From assembly GCF_039541815.1 (NCBI RefSeq), contig NZ_BAABGY010000016.1, positions 124,001-188,000 of the forward strand: 64,000 bases of DNA. The letters run 5' to 3'. The notes under the pieces are model-generated. The model did not search any database and had not been told where the DNA came from. It worked only from the letters and a program-made list of their open reading frames with translations. Below are positions 7,930 to 17,100 of this stretch, in pieces; the stretch's first letter is position 1; every line of letters begins with the position of its first letter. The position numbers were made by a program, and so were the translations under genes. The DNA is from Flavisolibacter amylovorans. GTDB lineage: Bacteria > Bacteroidota > Bacteroidia > Chitinophagales > Chitinophagaceae.

Positions 7930-9228
7930 ATGATCCCAACAGAAAATACGCACCGGCTACCGGCCGCCGCGCCCGAAGCGGCGCACCCTGAAAACGGCGC
8001 AGGTGCCGCCGCACTTGCCGCTGCCAGCGCCGAGATCGCGTTTCTCCGCAAGGAGCACGACAAGCGGGCCGCCGAGCTCGAACTCGCCCGGCTCGAGCTA
8101 TCCTTCCAAAGCAAGCAGATGCAAAAGCGCGCCAATGAGCTGCGGCTCGCCAACCGAGAGCTCGTGCTGCAAAACCGTACGAAGGAGGCACGCGCCGCCG
8201 AGCTGATCATCGCCAACGAGGAGCTTGCCTACGAGAACGAAGAAAAAGAGCGGCGGGCAGCGGAGCTCGTGGTGGCCAACGAGGAGCTGGTACTCCAGAA
8301 CCACGAGAAAGAAAAGCGGGCCGCAGAACTACGGATCGCCAACATCGACCTTGCCTGGGAAAACTCGGAGAAAGAGGCGCGGGCCGCCGAGCTCCACCTG
8401 GCCAACGAGGAGCTCGCCTTCCAGAACCAGGAAAAGGAGAAACGGGCAGCGGAGCTCGTACAGGCCGTAGCGGAGCTCGAAGCCTTCGCCTACGTGTCGA
8501 GCCACGACCTCCAGGAGCCCCTGCGCAAGATCCTGCTCTGGATCGACCAGGTAGACCCCCGGGCCGGAGAGGCCGGGATCGAAAAGAACGAGCGCCTCAT
8601 GGGGCGTATCGCCCGGGCCGCCGGACATATGCGCCAGCTCATCCTGGACCTTTATACCTATTCACGCCTGAATGTCGGCGCCCTGCACTTTGAGCCTACC
8701 GGGATCGAATCGCTGCTCGGCGACGTGCAATCCGAGCTGGCCGGCGCCATCGCGGCCTCCGGGGCGGTCATCGAAACCGGTCCTATGTGCACCGCCGATA
8801 TCGTGCGGCCGCAGTTCCGGCAGCTCCTCCACCGGCTCCTGTCCAACGCGCTGCTCTTTACCACTCCGGAACGAACGCCCCTTATCCGCGTCAGCTCCGT
8901 CATCGAGGGCGGGGAAGCGGCAGGTGCCGACGGGCCGGGGGGCCGCTGCATCCTCACGGTCAGCGACAACGGCATCGGCTTCGATTCCAGCCAGGCCGAC
9001 CGCATCTTCAAGGTATTCCAGCGGCTGCATAGCGCGGACGCCTATGCCGGCACGGGCATCGGGCTGGCCATCGTGAAAAAGGTGGCGGAAGCGCACGGCG
9101 GCACCGTACAGGCAGCCGGAACACCGGGCGAAGGCGCTGTGTTCACGGTCTCCTTCCCGGCGACGCGGGGCGGCCTTTCAGCTGGCGGCCAACAGCTGTC
9201 CCTGAACGCTGAAGCCCGGCTTCCGTGA
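7930..9228 (+). CDS. Histidine kinase with 21-residue coiled-coil repeats and no sensor domain, 432 aa
   Basis: The start at 7930 (MIPTENTHRL) was preferred over a 24-codon extension with no support. Residues about 30-185 are a long coiled coil made of near-identical 21-residue units of the form RAAELxxANEELAxQNxEKEK, repeated four to six times; such signalling helices are common in Bacteroidota kinases. HisKA follows with AYVSSHDLQEPLRKI (H192), then HATPase_c with DNGIGF and GTGIGLAIVKK. There is no PAS, GAF or membrane segment, so the input probably comes from a partner protein or from the coil itself. It converges on a stand-alone receiver gene (9348, minus strand), its most likely neighbour partner. 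Confidence 0.9.
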   Translation: MIPTENTHRLPAAAPEAAHPENGAGAAALAAASAEIAFLRKEHDKRAAELELARLELSFQSKQMQKRANELRLANRELVLQNRTKEARAAELIIANEELAYENEEKERRAAELVVANEELVLQNHEKEKRAAELRIANIDLAWENSEKEARAAELHLANEELAFQNQEKEKRAAELVQAVAELEAFAYVSSHDLQEPLRKILLWIDQVDPRAGEAGIEKNERLMGRIARAAGHMRQLILDLYTYSRLNVGALHFEPTGIESLLGDVQSELAGAIAASGAVIETGPMCTADIVRPQFRQLLHRLLSNALLFTTPERTPLIRVSSVIEGGEAAGADGPGGRCILTVSDNGIGFDSSQADRIFKVFQRLHSADAYAGTGIGLAIVKKVAEAHGGTVQAAGTPGEGAVFTVSFPATRGGLSAGGQQLSLNAEARLP

Positions 9229-9235
9229 GGCGTCA

Positions 9236-9303
9236 GGCGTGAAGCGTCAGAAGAAAGCGCGCCACGTTCGGGGTGTTCCACCTCACGCCTGACGCTTCAC
9301 GCC
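9236..9303. terminator. Inverted repeat between convergent kinase and receiver genes
   Basis: A perfect 15-bp inverted repeat (GGCGTGAAGCGTCAG at 9236-9250, its complement at 9289-9303) with a 38-nt loop lies between convergent genes. It could serve both strands as a terminator, although no T-run follows. Similar GCGTGAGGCGTGA words recur at about 59773. Confidence 0.5.
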
Positions 9304-9347
9304 ACACGATAGAAAGCAGGGCGCCCCATTGGGAACGACTTCTGACC

Positions 9348-9776
9348 TTACTTGTTGAAATTGTTGGGCGAGGAGCACTTTTTCCAGTAGCGCATGATGA
9401 GGTCGATGGTCTCCTTGAGTGCATCCATCGAATTCTCCTTTACAAAAAAGCCCTGCACCGACATGCTGTAGGCATCGATCACCGCCTGTTGCGAAGCCGA
9501 AGTCGTAAAGAACAGGTAGGGGATGCACTTCACCTGGAGCTTGGCGTCCATCTTCACCTTTTCGCGCAGCGCAAAGCCATCGATCTTCGGCATGTTCACA
9601 TCGGAGAGGATCAGGAAGGGGATGACGTCGGTGCGGTTGAGGTAGTCGAGCGCCGCGTTCCCGTCGTGGAAGAAGCGCACTTCGTTGGGGTAGCCGAGCG
9701 CCTGGAATACCTCGGCCAGCACTTCCTGGTCGTCAATATCGTCTTCGATGATGATCACAGGACCGTTGCTGTTCAT
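9348..9776 (-). CDS. Stand-alone response regulator receiver (Rcp1-like), 142 aa
   Basis: A single receiver domain: acidic pair in IIIEDDIDDQ, phospho-acceptor D59 in LSDVNMPKIDG, switch residues in FFTTSAS, and the conserved Lys in GFFVKENS. There is no output domain. This type (Rcp1/CheY-like) normally relays phosphate from cytosolic PAS or phytochrome kinases. It lies tail to tail with the kinase at 7930 and 30 bp downstream of a small gene (9806-9994) on the same strand. A TACCTTCA box on the minus strand at 9788-9795 may be its own promoter, which would give a very short leader. Confidence 0.93.
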   Translation of the reverse strand: MNSNGPVIIIEDDIDDQEVLAEVFQALGYPNEVRFFHDGNAALDYLNRTDVIPFLILSDVNMPKIDGFALREKVKMDAKLQVKCIPYLFFTTSASQQAVIDAYSMSVQGFFVKENSMDALKETIDLIMRYWKKCSSPNNFNK

Positions 9777-9805
9777 GATACCGGGCTTGAAGGTAAGCGG
9801 CTAAG

Positions 9806-9994
9806 CTACGCGATCGCGACTACACCCCCATAGATATTCCGGGCTACCTCGATCTCCCGCTTCGAGAAGGCAGCCGTAACGGTGATGTGGCTGGTATCAA
9901 TGAGAAAGCCGGAGAGCAGGCGGCGCGTAAAGGCGGCAAGCTCGTGGAGGCTTCTGAACTGGAGGTGAGAGCGATTGGGAAGCATAAAAGGCAT
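9806..9994 (-). CDS. Small hypothetical protein, 62 aa, upstream of receiver gene
   Basis: An ATG at 9992-9994 opens a 62-codon frame starting MPFMLPNRSHLQFRSLHELA and ending in FSKREIEVARNIYGGVVAIA. Codon use is host-like, with GC-ending codons, and the sequence looks protein-like: a helix, a strand (SHITVTAAFS) and a second helix. Small Bacteroidota proteins with a similar helix-strand-EIELA-helix layout exist, but I cannot name the family. It precedes the receiver gene by 30 bp on the same strand. An open frame continuing upstream in this phase is a shadow of the opposite-strand bestrophin gene. Confidence 0.55.
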   Translation of the reverse strand: MPFMLPNRSHLQFRSLHELAAFTRRLLSGFLIDTSHITVTAAFSKREIEVARNIYGGVVAIA

Positions 9995-10186
9995 TTGAAT
10001 GTTGGGCCGGGGCCCGTGGACAAGGTAGGTGGCGGGAGCACGCCCAATAACCGGGAGCGCCCCACCTATGGTAGTGAGACAAGAACCAGGCCTGTTTGAC
10101 GAAGAAACCAACCGGAGCGTAACAGGAGCCCCCCAAAACCTCCAAAACCTCCAAAACCCCTTAAAACCCTCCCGACGCTTCCGCCC

Positions 10187-10194
10187 TACCTTTG
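10187..10194 (+). promoter_or_regulatory. Bacteroidota -7 promoter box (TACCTTTG)
   Basis: An exact TAnnTTTG match 22 bp ahead of the bestrophin start, preceded by an AT-leaning run of CCAAAACC direct repeats (about 10130-10165). Confidence 0.6.
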
Positions 10195-10216
10195 GCCCGC
10201 CACCAAAACAGACCTT

Positions 10217-11203
10217 ATGTACGTCGGTAAAGTCTTTACCCCGCGGCTGCTCTGGCACTTCGCCCGCCGCAACCTCCTGCGCAGCCTGCTCATCTCCGTG
10301 CTCGCCTGCGTGCTCCACCAGTATGCCGGCTGGCGCTGGCTCGGCATCTCCTTCATCCCCATCGCCACCATCGGCACCGCCGTGGCCTTCTACGTGGGCT
10401 TCAAGAACAACCAGGCCTACGACCGCCTCTGGGAGGCACGGCGCCTCTGGGGCGGCATCACCAACAACAGCCGCACCTTCGCCGCCCTGTTCATCTCGCT
10501 CGTGCCCGACAAGGCCCTGCAGCGCGAGTTCCTCTACCGCCACATCGCCTGGGTCAACGTGCTGCGCCTGCAGCTGCGCAAGACCATCCCCTGGGCCACG
10601 GGGCGCGAGCACCTGCACCAGACCTTCCTGGGCGAAAAGCACGAGCTCGAGCAGTTCGAGGCGGGCCTTAAAAAGATCTTCGGCGACGCGGGCACCGACG
10701 AGTATTTCGTGATGCTCCGCCAGCGCACCAACATCGCCAACCACCTGCTCAAGAAGCAGATCCACGAGCTCGGGCGCCTCAAGCGCGCCGGCCGCCTCGA
10801 CGCCATCGAGCACAGCGACCTAGTGAAGCAGATCGGCGAATTCATCAACCACCAGGGCGGCTGCGAGCGCATCAAGAGCACCCCGCTCTACCGGCAATAC
10901 AGCATCTTCAGCCGCGTGTTCGTGGTGCTCTTCATCTGCCTCCTGCCCTTCGGGCTGATCAACGAGATGTCGAAAATCGGCGCACACGGCGTATGGCTTA
11001 CCGTGCCCTTCTCGATGCTCATCTCCTGGGTGTTCTACACGATGGAGCAGATCGGCGAGTTCAGCGAGAACCCCTTCGACAACAGCATGAACGACGTGCC
11101 GCTCAGCGCCATCTGCACCACCATCGAAACCGATATGCGCGAGTTCGTGGGCGATACGGAGATGCCGGCAAAGGCCGCACCGCTCGAGGATGTGCTGCTA
11201 TAA
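10217..11203 (+). CDS. Bestrophin family (UPF0187) membrane channel, 328 aa
   Basis: Bestrophin-type ion channel of the inner membrane. Diagnostic features are the N-terminal hydrophobic hairpin (SLLISVLACVL ... IGTAVAFYVGFKNNQAYDR), the conserved NNQAYDRLWEARRLWGGITNNSR segment, and two later membrane helices (VFVVLFICLLPFGL and GVWLTVPFSMLISWVFYTME) ending in the family motif IGEFSENPFD. Length is typical for bacterial homologues. A strong -7 box stands 22 bp upstream. It is flanked by a receiver gene and an esterase and is probably monocistronic. Confidence 0.93.
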   Translation: MYVGKVFTPRLLWHFARRNLLRSLLISVLACVLHQYAGWRWLGISFIPIATIGTAVAFYVGFKNNQAYDRLWEARRLWGGITNNSRTFAALFISLVPDKALQREFLYRHIAWVNVLRLQLRKTIPWATGREHLHQTFLGEKHELEQFEAGLKKIFGDAGTDEYFVMLRQRTNIANHLLKKQIHELGRLKRAGRLDAIEHSDLVKQIGEFINHQGGCERIKSTPLYRQYSIFSRVFVVLFICLLPFGLINEMSKIGAHGVWLTVPFSMLISWVFYTMEQIGEFSENPFDNSMNDVPLSAICTTIETDMREFVGDTEMPAKAAPLEDVLL

Positions 11204-11285
11204 GAACACGGATGGAACGGATCGGTGCGGATCTGACCCATCCGCCCCCTGCGCGTGCCCCTGGCGGCCGTATTTTTAACGCACG

Positions 11286-12197
11286 ATGAAATCGATACTC
11301 GCCCTCTTCCTTCTCGCCACGAGTTCGCTGTCGCTCCAGGCCCAGGAGCAGCGCCCGATCTGGCCTGCGGGCAAGATGCCCAACACCCGCGGCCTCGTGA
11401 TGCGCGACAGCATCGTGGACGGGTATGCGTACCTGCTGAAGGAGCCGCGCCTCGGCATCTATCCCGCCCCTAAAGAAAAGAATACCGGCACCGCCGTCCT
11501 CATCATCCCCGGCGGCGGCTACGCCCGCACCCAATTCGACCCGGACAAGATCGGGCTCGCGAAATACTTCCAGTCGGTGGGCATCAACGCCTTCGTGGTC
11601 TGGTACCGCCTGCCTGCCTCCGCCGACCTGCTGCAGCCCGAACTAGCGCCGCTGCAGGACATCCAGCGCGCGATGCGTATGATCAGGGCGGGTGCCAAAG
11701 AATGGGGTATCGATACGGCGCGCGTAGGCGTTTTCGGCACCTCCGCCGGCGGCCACGGGGCCACTACACTCGCCACGCATACGGCCGATCTGAGCGCCAT
11801 CGGCGACGCAGCCGACCCGTATTCCTACAAGCCGGCGTTTACGATCCTCCTCTCCCCCGTCATTTCCTTTCGCGACGACATTGCGCACAAGGGCAGCCGC
11901 ACCCGCCTGCTCGGTAAGCAGCCGCCGGCGGAACTGATCGCAGCTTACTCAAACGAAACGCGCGTCACCCGGGAAACCCCGCCGGCCCTGCTGCTGCATG
12001 CACAAGACGACAAGTCGGTATCGCCAGCCAACAGCATCGTGTATTATGAGGCGCTGCACAAGGCGGGTGTGCCGGCGTCGCTGCACATCTTTCCTTCCGG
12101 CGGACACCGGCTCAGCATCGAGTACCATCCCGGCTCCGCTGCCCTGTGGCCGGCGCTGATGCTGGAGTGGCTGCGGGAGTTGAAGTTCCTTCCCTGA
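11286..12197 (+). CDS. Secreted alpha/beta hydrolase (acetyl-xylan-esterase-like), 303 aa
   Basis: A signal peptide (about residues 1-20, ending SLQAQ) precedes an alpha/beta hydrolase core with oxyanion-hole motif IPGGGY, nucleophile S153 in GTSAGG, acid in HAQDDKSV and His in SGGHRLS. This is the lipase/acetylesterase (BD-FAE-like) layout common in Bacteroidota periplasmic esterases. The substrate is not evident and no polysaccharide-utilisation genes are nearby. A TATTTTTA box at 11271-11278 lies so close to the ATG that the mRNA would be nearly leaderless if it is used. Confidence 0.88.
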   Translation: MKSILALFLLATSSLSLQAQEQRPIWPAGKMPNTRGLVMRDSIVDGYAYLLKEPRLGIYPAPKEKNTGTAVLIIPGGGYARTQFDPDKIGLAKYFQSVGINAFVVWYRLPASADLLQPELAPLQDIQRAMRMIRAGAKEWGIDTARVGVFGTSAGGHGATTLATHTADLSAIGDAADPYSYKPAFTILLSPVISFRDDIAHKGSRTRLLGKQPPAELIAAYSNETRVTRETPPALLLHAQDDKSVSPANSIVYYEALHKAGVPASLHIFPSGGHRLSIEYHPGSAALWPALMLEWLRELKFLP

Positions 12198-12224
12198 AAG
12201 GCTGGTTGAGGTATTCTATGGACT

Positions 12225-12532
12225 AACAAGGCCGCACGCCGTCGGCCGAAGCCTATGGCGCGGCGGCCGCCAGCGGCCTGTTTCACGCAGCGCCACAGCG
12301 CCACGGCGGCGCGGCGATACGGGGCGAGCTTCACTTCCTGCAGCTCGCATCCAACGAACGCCCGGCGACGGTATCGCAGGCCGCCTGCGGCCTTCCGCGT
12401 TTTATCAAACTGCTTCTGGCTTGGGGAATCCCCCGCACCAGGGAGCGGCGCTTCCTCCAATTCAAAAAAGGAGCTTCCAAACAAGCGCTGAGTAGCTTCC
12501 GCGTGTTCCGCGCATTCCGCGTGCCCCTGTTG
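12225..12532. repeat. Composite dispersed repeat, copy B
   Basis: Fills the 335-bp gap between the esterase and the HxlR gene. It matches copy A at 7330-7660 over most of its length: AGCGGCCTGTTTCACGCAGC, GGCGGCGCGGCGATACG, the GGCCGCCTGCGGCCTTCCGC hairpin, AAACTGCTTC, CCCGCACCAGGGAGCGGC and GCGCATTCCGCGTGCCCC. No gene is seen. Confidence 0.75.
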
Positions 12533-12928
12533 CTACTTCCGCGCGCGGCTGCCCACGATCTGCGCCGAATTGTTGCAGGCCCATTGCATCAGTTTCGTCA
12601 GGTGCCCGTGAAACTCGTGGCCCAGCGGCGTTAGGGCATACTCCACCCGCGGCGGTATCTGCGGGAATACCGTGCGCCGCACCATGCCGTTCTGCTCCAG
12701 CTTGCGCATCGTGGTGGTGAGCATCTTCTGAGAGATGCCCGGCACCGCCCCCTTCAGCTCGTTGAAGCGCAGCACGGGCTGCGTGCCCAGCTCGCGGATC
12801 ACGAGCATGCTCCATTTGTCGGACAGGTGGTGCAGCACGTCGCGCACCGGGCAATAGGCCGCGGCGGCAGATTTTTTTTCAGATTTTTTTTTCGGCTGCG
12901 TTGCAGCACGGGCGGCAATGGTTTCCAT
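12533..12928 (-). CDS. HxlR-family transcriptional regulator, 131 aa
   Basis: A winged-helix regulator of the HxlR (MarR-like) family. After a low-complexity lysine-rich N-tail comes the diagnostic YCPVRDVLHHLSDKWSMLVI with its conserved Cys, then FNELKGAVPGISQKMLTTTM and the wing VEYALTPLGHE. Such regulators often sense redox-active or electrophilic compounds through the N-terminal Cys and control a divergent gene. Here the divergent neighbour is an SDR oxidoreductase, 101 bp away. Poly-T runs in the plus strand encode the Lys tracts (KKKSEKKS). Confidence 0.92.
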   Translation of the reverse strand: METIAARAATQPKKKSEKKSAAAAYCPVRDVLHHLSDKWSMLVIRELGTQPVLRFNELKGAVPGISQKMLTTTMRKLEQNGMVRRTVFPQIPPRVEYALTPLGHEFHGHLTKLMQWACNNSAQIVGSRARK

Positions 12929-13020
12929 GTGGTGACTGTGTTACGGTTTGGTGCCCTCTTTTCCGGCAGTTGTCCCGGTCGTTGCTTTACGGTCACTAAA
13001 GGTAACTAAAACACCTTTTG

Positions 13021-13031
13021 ATACTTAGTAT
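13021..13031. promoter_or_regulatory. Possible HxlR operator (ATACTTAGTAT)
   Basis: An 11-bp near-perfect palindrome overlapping the SDR start, close to ACTAAAGG and AACTAAAACACC words in the divergent intergenic region. HxlR-type proteins commonly bind short inverted repeats of the TACT/AGTA type. Binding is inferred. Confidence 0.35.
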
Positions 13032-13893
13032 GGAAAAGAAAGTCATCCTGGTCACCGGTACCAACAGCGGCTTCGGCCGCCGCTATGCCGCCACCCTGAG
13101 CGCGGCGGGCCACCTCGTTTATGCCACCATGCGCGACGCCGACGGGCGCAACGCCGAAGCCGCGGCCGACCTGCGGCAGCTGCCCGGCGTGCGGGTGCTG
13201 GAGCTCGAGCTCGCCGACGCCGCCTCCGTGCAGCGCGCCGTGCACACCGTGGTGGAAGAGCAGGGCCGCATCGACGTGCTGATCAACAATGCCGGCACCT
13301 TCAGCGGCGGCCTCGCCGAAACCTTCACCGACGCCGACGTGGAGCGCCTCTTCGACGTACACCTCAAAGGCACCTGGCGTGCCATCCGCGAAGTGCTCCC
13401 GCACATGCGCCGGCAGGGCGAAGGCCTCATCATCAACACCTCGAGCGTGCTCGGCCGCTTCTCCTCGCCCTTCATGGCCTTTTACAACTCGGCCAAGTTC
13501 GCCGTGGAAGGCCTCACCGAAAGCCTGCACTACGAGGTGCGCCCCCTCGGCGTAGACGTGGTGCTCCTGCAGCCGGGCGCTTTCCCAACCGACATCTTCT
13601 CCAAGGCCGGCAAGGGCTCCGACGAAAGCGTGGCGGCCGCCTATGGCGCCCTGGCCGACGTGCCGGCACAGATCGGCGCGGGCATCGCGCAGCTCTTCGA
13701 AACCGTGAAGCCCGACCCGCAGGAGGTGGCCGACGCCGTGCTCCGCCTCGTGGAAACGCCCAAAGGCAAGCGCCCGCTGCGCACCGTTGTCGACCGCGTC
13801 ACCGGCGCCCACGTGGAGGCCGCCAACGAAAAAGTGAGCGAGGGCTACCGGGAGTTCGTGTCGGCCTTCGGATTGGGGGCGCTGCTGCAATAG
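13030..13893 (+). CDS. SDR-family oxidoreductase, 287 aa
   Basis: A classical short-chain dehydrogenase/reductase with cofactor motif TGTNSGFG (residues 9-16), NNAG, the catalytic NTSS segment, and Y152/K156 in YNSAKF. The start is set at the ATG 13030 rather than the TTG four codons upstream, which would overlap the palindrome further. It is divergent from an HxlR regulator, the usual arrangement for an inducible detoxifying reductase; substrate unknown. Length and C-terminal region resemble the SDRs annotated as oxidoreductases acting on short-chain carbonyl compounds. Confidence 0.92.
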   Translation: MEKKVILVTGTNSGFGRRYAATLSAAGHLVYATMRDADGRNAEAAADLRQLPGVRVLELELADAASVQRAVHTVVEEQGRIDVLINNAGTFSGGLAETFTDADVERLFDVHLKGTWRAIREVLPHMRRQGEGLIINTSSVLGRFSSPFMAFYNSAKFAVEGLTESLHYEVRPLGVDVVLLQPGAFPTDIFSKAGKGSDESVAAAYGALADVPAQIGAGIAQLFETVKPDPQEVADAVLRLVETPKGKRPLRTVVDRVTGAHVEAANEKVSEGYREFVSAFGLGALLQ

Positions 13894-13903
13894 GCTCCCC
13901 GGG

Positions 13904-14164
13904 GAGAGAAGGAACGCAGATGTCTATGATTTGTTAGGATATCCGCCGATAGCGCCACCTCCAGCATCAATATCAATAGCATCAATAAACAGCCCCCGCT
14001 TATAGCAGGGGCTGTTTAGTTATAACAATCATCATTCCAGCGCGGTCGATCCAACCGATCGTACCGGCAGTCATACCTTCCGTAGATATACAATCGCTGT
14101 TACCAACCGTAAAAAAGATCCGCGCTGATCGTATTGATCATAAAAAATCTGCGTTCCTTCTCTC
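13904..14164. repeat. Inverted-repeat element (AGAAGGAACGCAGAT ends) spanning convergent junction
   Basis: A perfect 18-bp inverted repeat (GAGAGAAGGAACGCAGAT at 13904-13921 and its complement at 14147-14164) encloses 225 bp with a terminator hairpin and no gene. The right arm covers the stop codon of the tricorn-like gene. Related GGAACGCGGATGATGCGGAT sequence occurs at about 63240. Confidence 0.65.
13986..14018. terminator. Bidirectional terminator between SDR and tricorn-like gene
   Basis: An 11-bp perfect stem (TAAACAGCCCC with GGGGCTGTTTA) around an 11-nt loop, between two convergent genes. The A-rich left and T-rich right ends of the stem give a short U-tract on both strands. Confidence 0.75.
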
Positions 14165-17100
14165 ATTTCATCGCCTTCACCGGGAAGGTCGGCTGCGCCA
14201 CTTTCTTCGGCGGGTTCGTCTTCAGCTGCTCCAGCACGATCTGGATCGCCTTCTCGAGCTGCGGGTCCTTGCCGGCGATGACCTCGGCGGGCCACTGCTC
14301 CACCTCCACGTCGGGCGGCGTGCCCTCGTTCTCGATGCCGAAGCCCTTCTCGTCGTAAAAGGCCAGGTTGGGCGCCGTTACCACGCCGCCGTCGATGAAT
14401 TCGGGGAAGCCGAGGATGCCCACGAGGCCGCCCCAGGTGGTCTTGCCCACCAGGGTGCCCAGCTTCGCCTGGCGGAACAGGTAGGGCAGGTAGTCGCCGC
14501 CCGAGCCCGCGGTCTCGTCGATCAGCATCACCTTCGGTCCCTGGATCGACGCGTTGGGCGCCTTCTGGTCCTTGCCGTAGCGGTAGCGCCAGTAGCTCTG
14601 TGCCGGCCGCTTCAGCAGGTCGATGTAGTAGTCGGCGAGCTGCCCGCCGCCGTTGAAGCGCTCGTCTACGATGATGGCCGCCTTGTTGGCCTGCGGGAAG
14701 AAGTAGCGCTTGAAGTATTCGTGGCCGAGGGCCGCCGTATTGGGCACATACACGTAGGCCACCTGTCCTTTCGTGGCCTCGTGCACCTTGCGGATATTGC
14801 CTTCTACCCAGTCGCGGTTGCGGAGCGCCACCTCGGAGGCCACGGGCACCACCTTCACCGTGCGCGTGTCGGTGCCGGCCGTGTTGGCAGCTACCGTCAG
14901 CGTCACGATCCTTTCGGCCGTGTTCTCGAAATAGCTGTAGAAGTTCTTGTCGGCCGTAACGTCGGCGCCGTTCACCTTCAGGATGATGTCGCCGGCCTTT
15001 ACGTTCACGCCGGGCTCGGTGAGCGGCGCGCGGAGCTCCGGCGTCCAGTTGAGGCCGCCGTAGATCTTCGTGATGCGGTAGCGGTTGCCCACGGTATCGT
15101 AGTCGGCGCCAAGGAGGCCACCGGGCACGGTCTCCAGGTTGGTGCGGCGGTCGCCCGGGGAGCTGAAGCGGTGGTGGCCCACGGAGAGCTCGGAGAACAT
15201 CCATTGCATCATGCGGTAGAGATCGCCTGTGCTCGCCACGTCGGGCAGCAGCGCCTCATACTTCTTCTTCATGGCGGCCCAGTCCACGCCGTGCATGCCG
15301 GGGTCGTAGAAGTAGTCGCGGTTCACGCGCCAGGCCTCGTTGAAGATATTGGTCCACTCCTCTTTCGGGTTGATCTTGACCTGGATGTTGGCCGTGTTGA
15401 TCATCGACTCCGGCGTCGGCTTCTGGCCGGTGGGCACGATGCCCCACTTGCCCTTGCTCATGAAAAGCGTCTTCTCTCCTTTCGCGGCGATGCGGAAGGC
15501 GTCGGCGGGCATGATGGGCTCCTCCTTCCGCTTTTTGAGGCTATAGAGGTGCAACATGGTGGGCGTAGCGTTGCGCGGCGCAGCGGCGAGGTAGAACAGC
15601 TCGCCTTCCTTCACCACCGCAAGCGAGCGGTAGCGGCCCCGCGCAATGGGTAGCGGCACCACGCGCTGCAGCAGTCCGTCCCAGTCGATCCACAGCTTCC
15701 GGCTGTTGGAGTCGGCCTTGTAGGGCCCGCGCGCCGTTGTGTCCGAACCCTCCATCTCGTTCTCCCGCGCAAAGGGCGAGGGCACGCTCTTCTGCAGCGT
15801 TACGAGGTAGATGGCGTTGGTGGACTCCATGTCGTTGGCCGACTGGTCGAACCAGTTGAGTACGGGCCCGGCGTCGGTGCTGGCGAGGAGGTAGAGGTAT
15901 TTCCCCGAGGGGTCGAAGGTGGGGTCGGTGACGTTGGAGAGGGCGTCGCTCACGGGTCGCGACGTACCGTCGGCCACCGAGTAGATCCAGGCGCGCTGGA
16001 AGTTGGTCTCCGAAATGGTGGTATAGGCGAGGTGCGTACCGTCGTGCGACCAGGAGCCGAAAAGGTCGCGGAAGGCGCCGGGGATGTAGTGCTCGTCTTC
16101 GGCGATGCGTGTTACCGCGCCGGTGGCGATGTCGGCCACGTAGAGCCGGCGGGCATTGTCCACGAAGGCGAGCTTCCGGCTGTCGGGCGACCAGTGGGGA
16201 TGGGCATAGAAGCCCGCGCCCTTGAGCGCGATCGGCCGGGCGGCGCCGCTGCCGTCGCTGTTGCGGATGTGGAGCGCGTACTCGCCCGAGGCGTCACTGA
16301 AGTAGGCTACGTGCTTCCCGTTGGGCGACCAGGCCGGGTCTTTCTCGTGCACGCCGGGTGTATGGGTGAGGTTCATCACGTCGCCTTTCTGCGCGGGCAG
16401 CGTGAGGATCTCGCCGCGGTAGTCCATCAGCACGCGGGCGCCGGAGGGTGAGATGTCGCCGCTACGGATGTATTGGTCGCCCTTCACGTAGCGCTCGCGC
16501 TGATCCAGCAGGTCGGCGGCGATGCCCACGGTGAGCTTCGCGGTGCTGCCGGAAGCGGGGTTGTAGAAATGCAGGTAGCCGGCCTGTGAAAATACGATGC
16601 CGTCGGTGCTGCCTTCGAGGCTCGAAATCGGAAAGCCCTTGAAAGAGGTGAGCGCCTTCACGGACTTACCGGCCACGTCGTAGGCATAGAGGTTGAATTC
16701 GCCGTCGCGGTCGGAGCGGAAGTAGACGGTGCCGCCGCGCCATACCGGCTTCGTGTCGTTGGCGCCGCTCTTCGGCCTGGGAATCTCGGTGACGGCATGC
16801 GTCCTCGTGTCATAAAACCAGATGCGCGACATGGTGCCGCCGCGGTACCCTTTCCACTGCTCGAAGGCATCGGGGATGGGTGTGTAGGCGATGCTCCTGC
16901 CGTCGGGGCTGTAGGAGGCCCAGAAAGCATTGGGCACCGGCAGCTGGTGCTCGGCGCCCGACCGTACATCTACGGTAAACAGCTTGTAGTAGCGGGTGGT
17001 GAAGGAGGTGCGTTGCGACGCGAAGAGCACGCGGGTGCCATCGGGCGAGAAGTCGCGCACGAGGTCGGTGCCGGGGTGCCAGGTGAGCCGCTTCGGAACG

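Noticed and set aside
9806..10813. A 335-codon minus-strand open frame
   Set aside because: Only the last 62 codons (9806-9994) look like protein; the rest is antisense to the bestrophin gene.
13018..13029. A TTG start for the SDR gene four codons upstream
   Set aside because: The ATG at 13030 fits the family N-terminus better and the extra residues add nothing.
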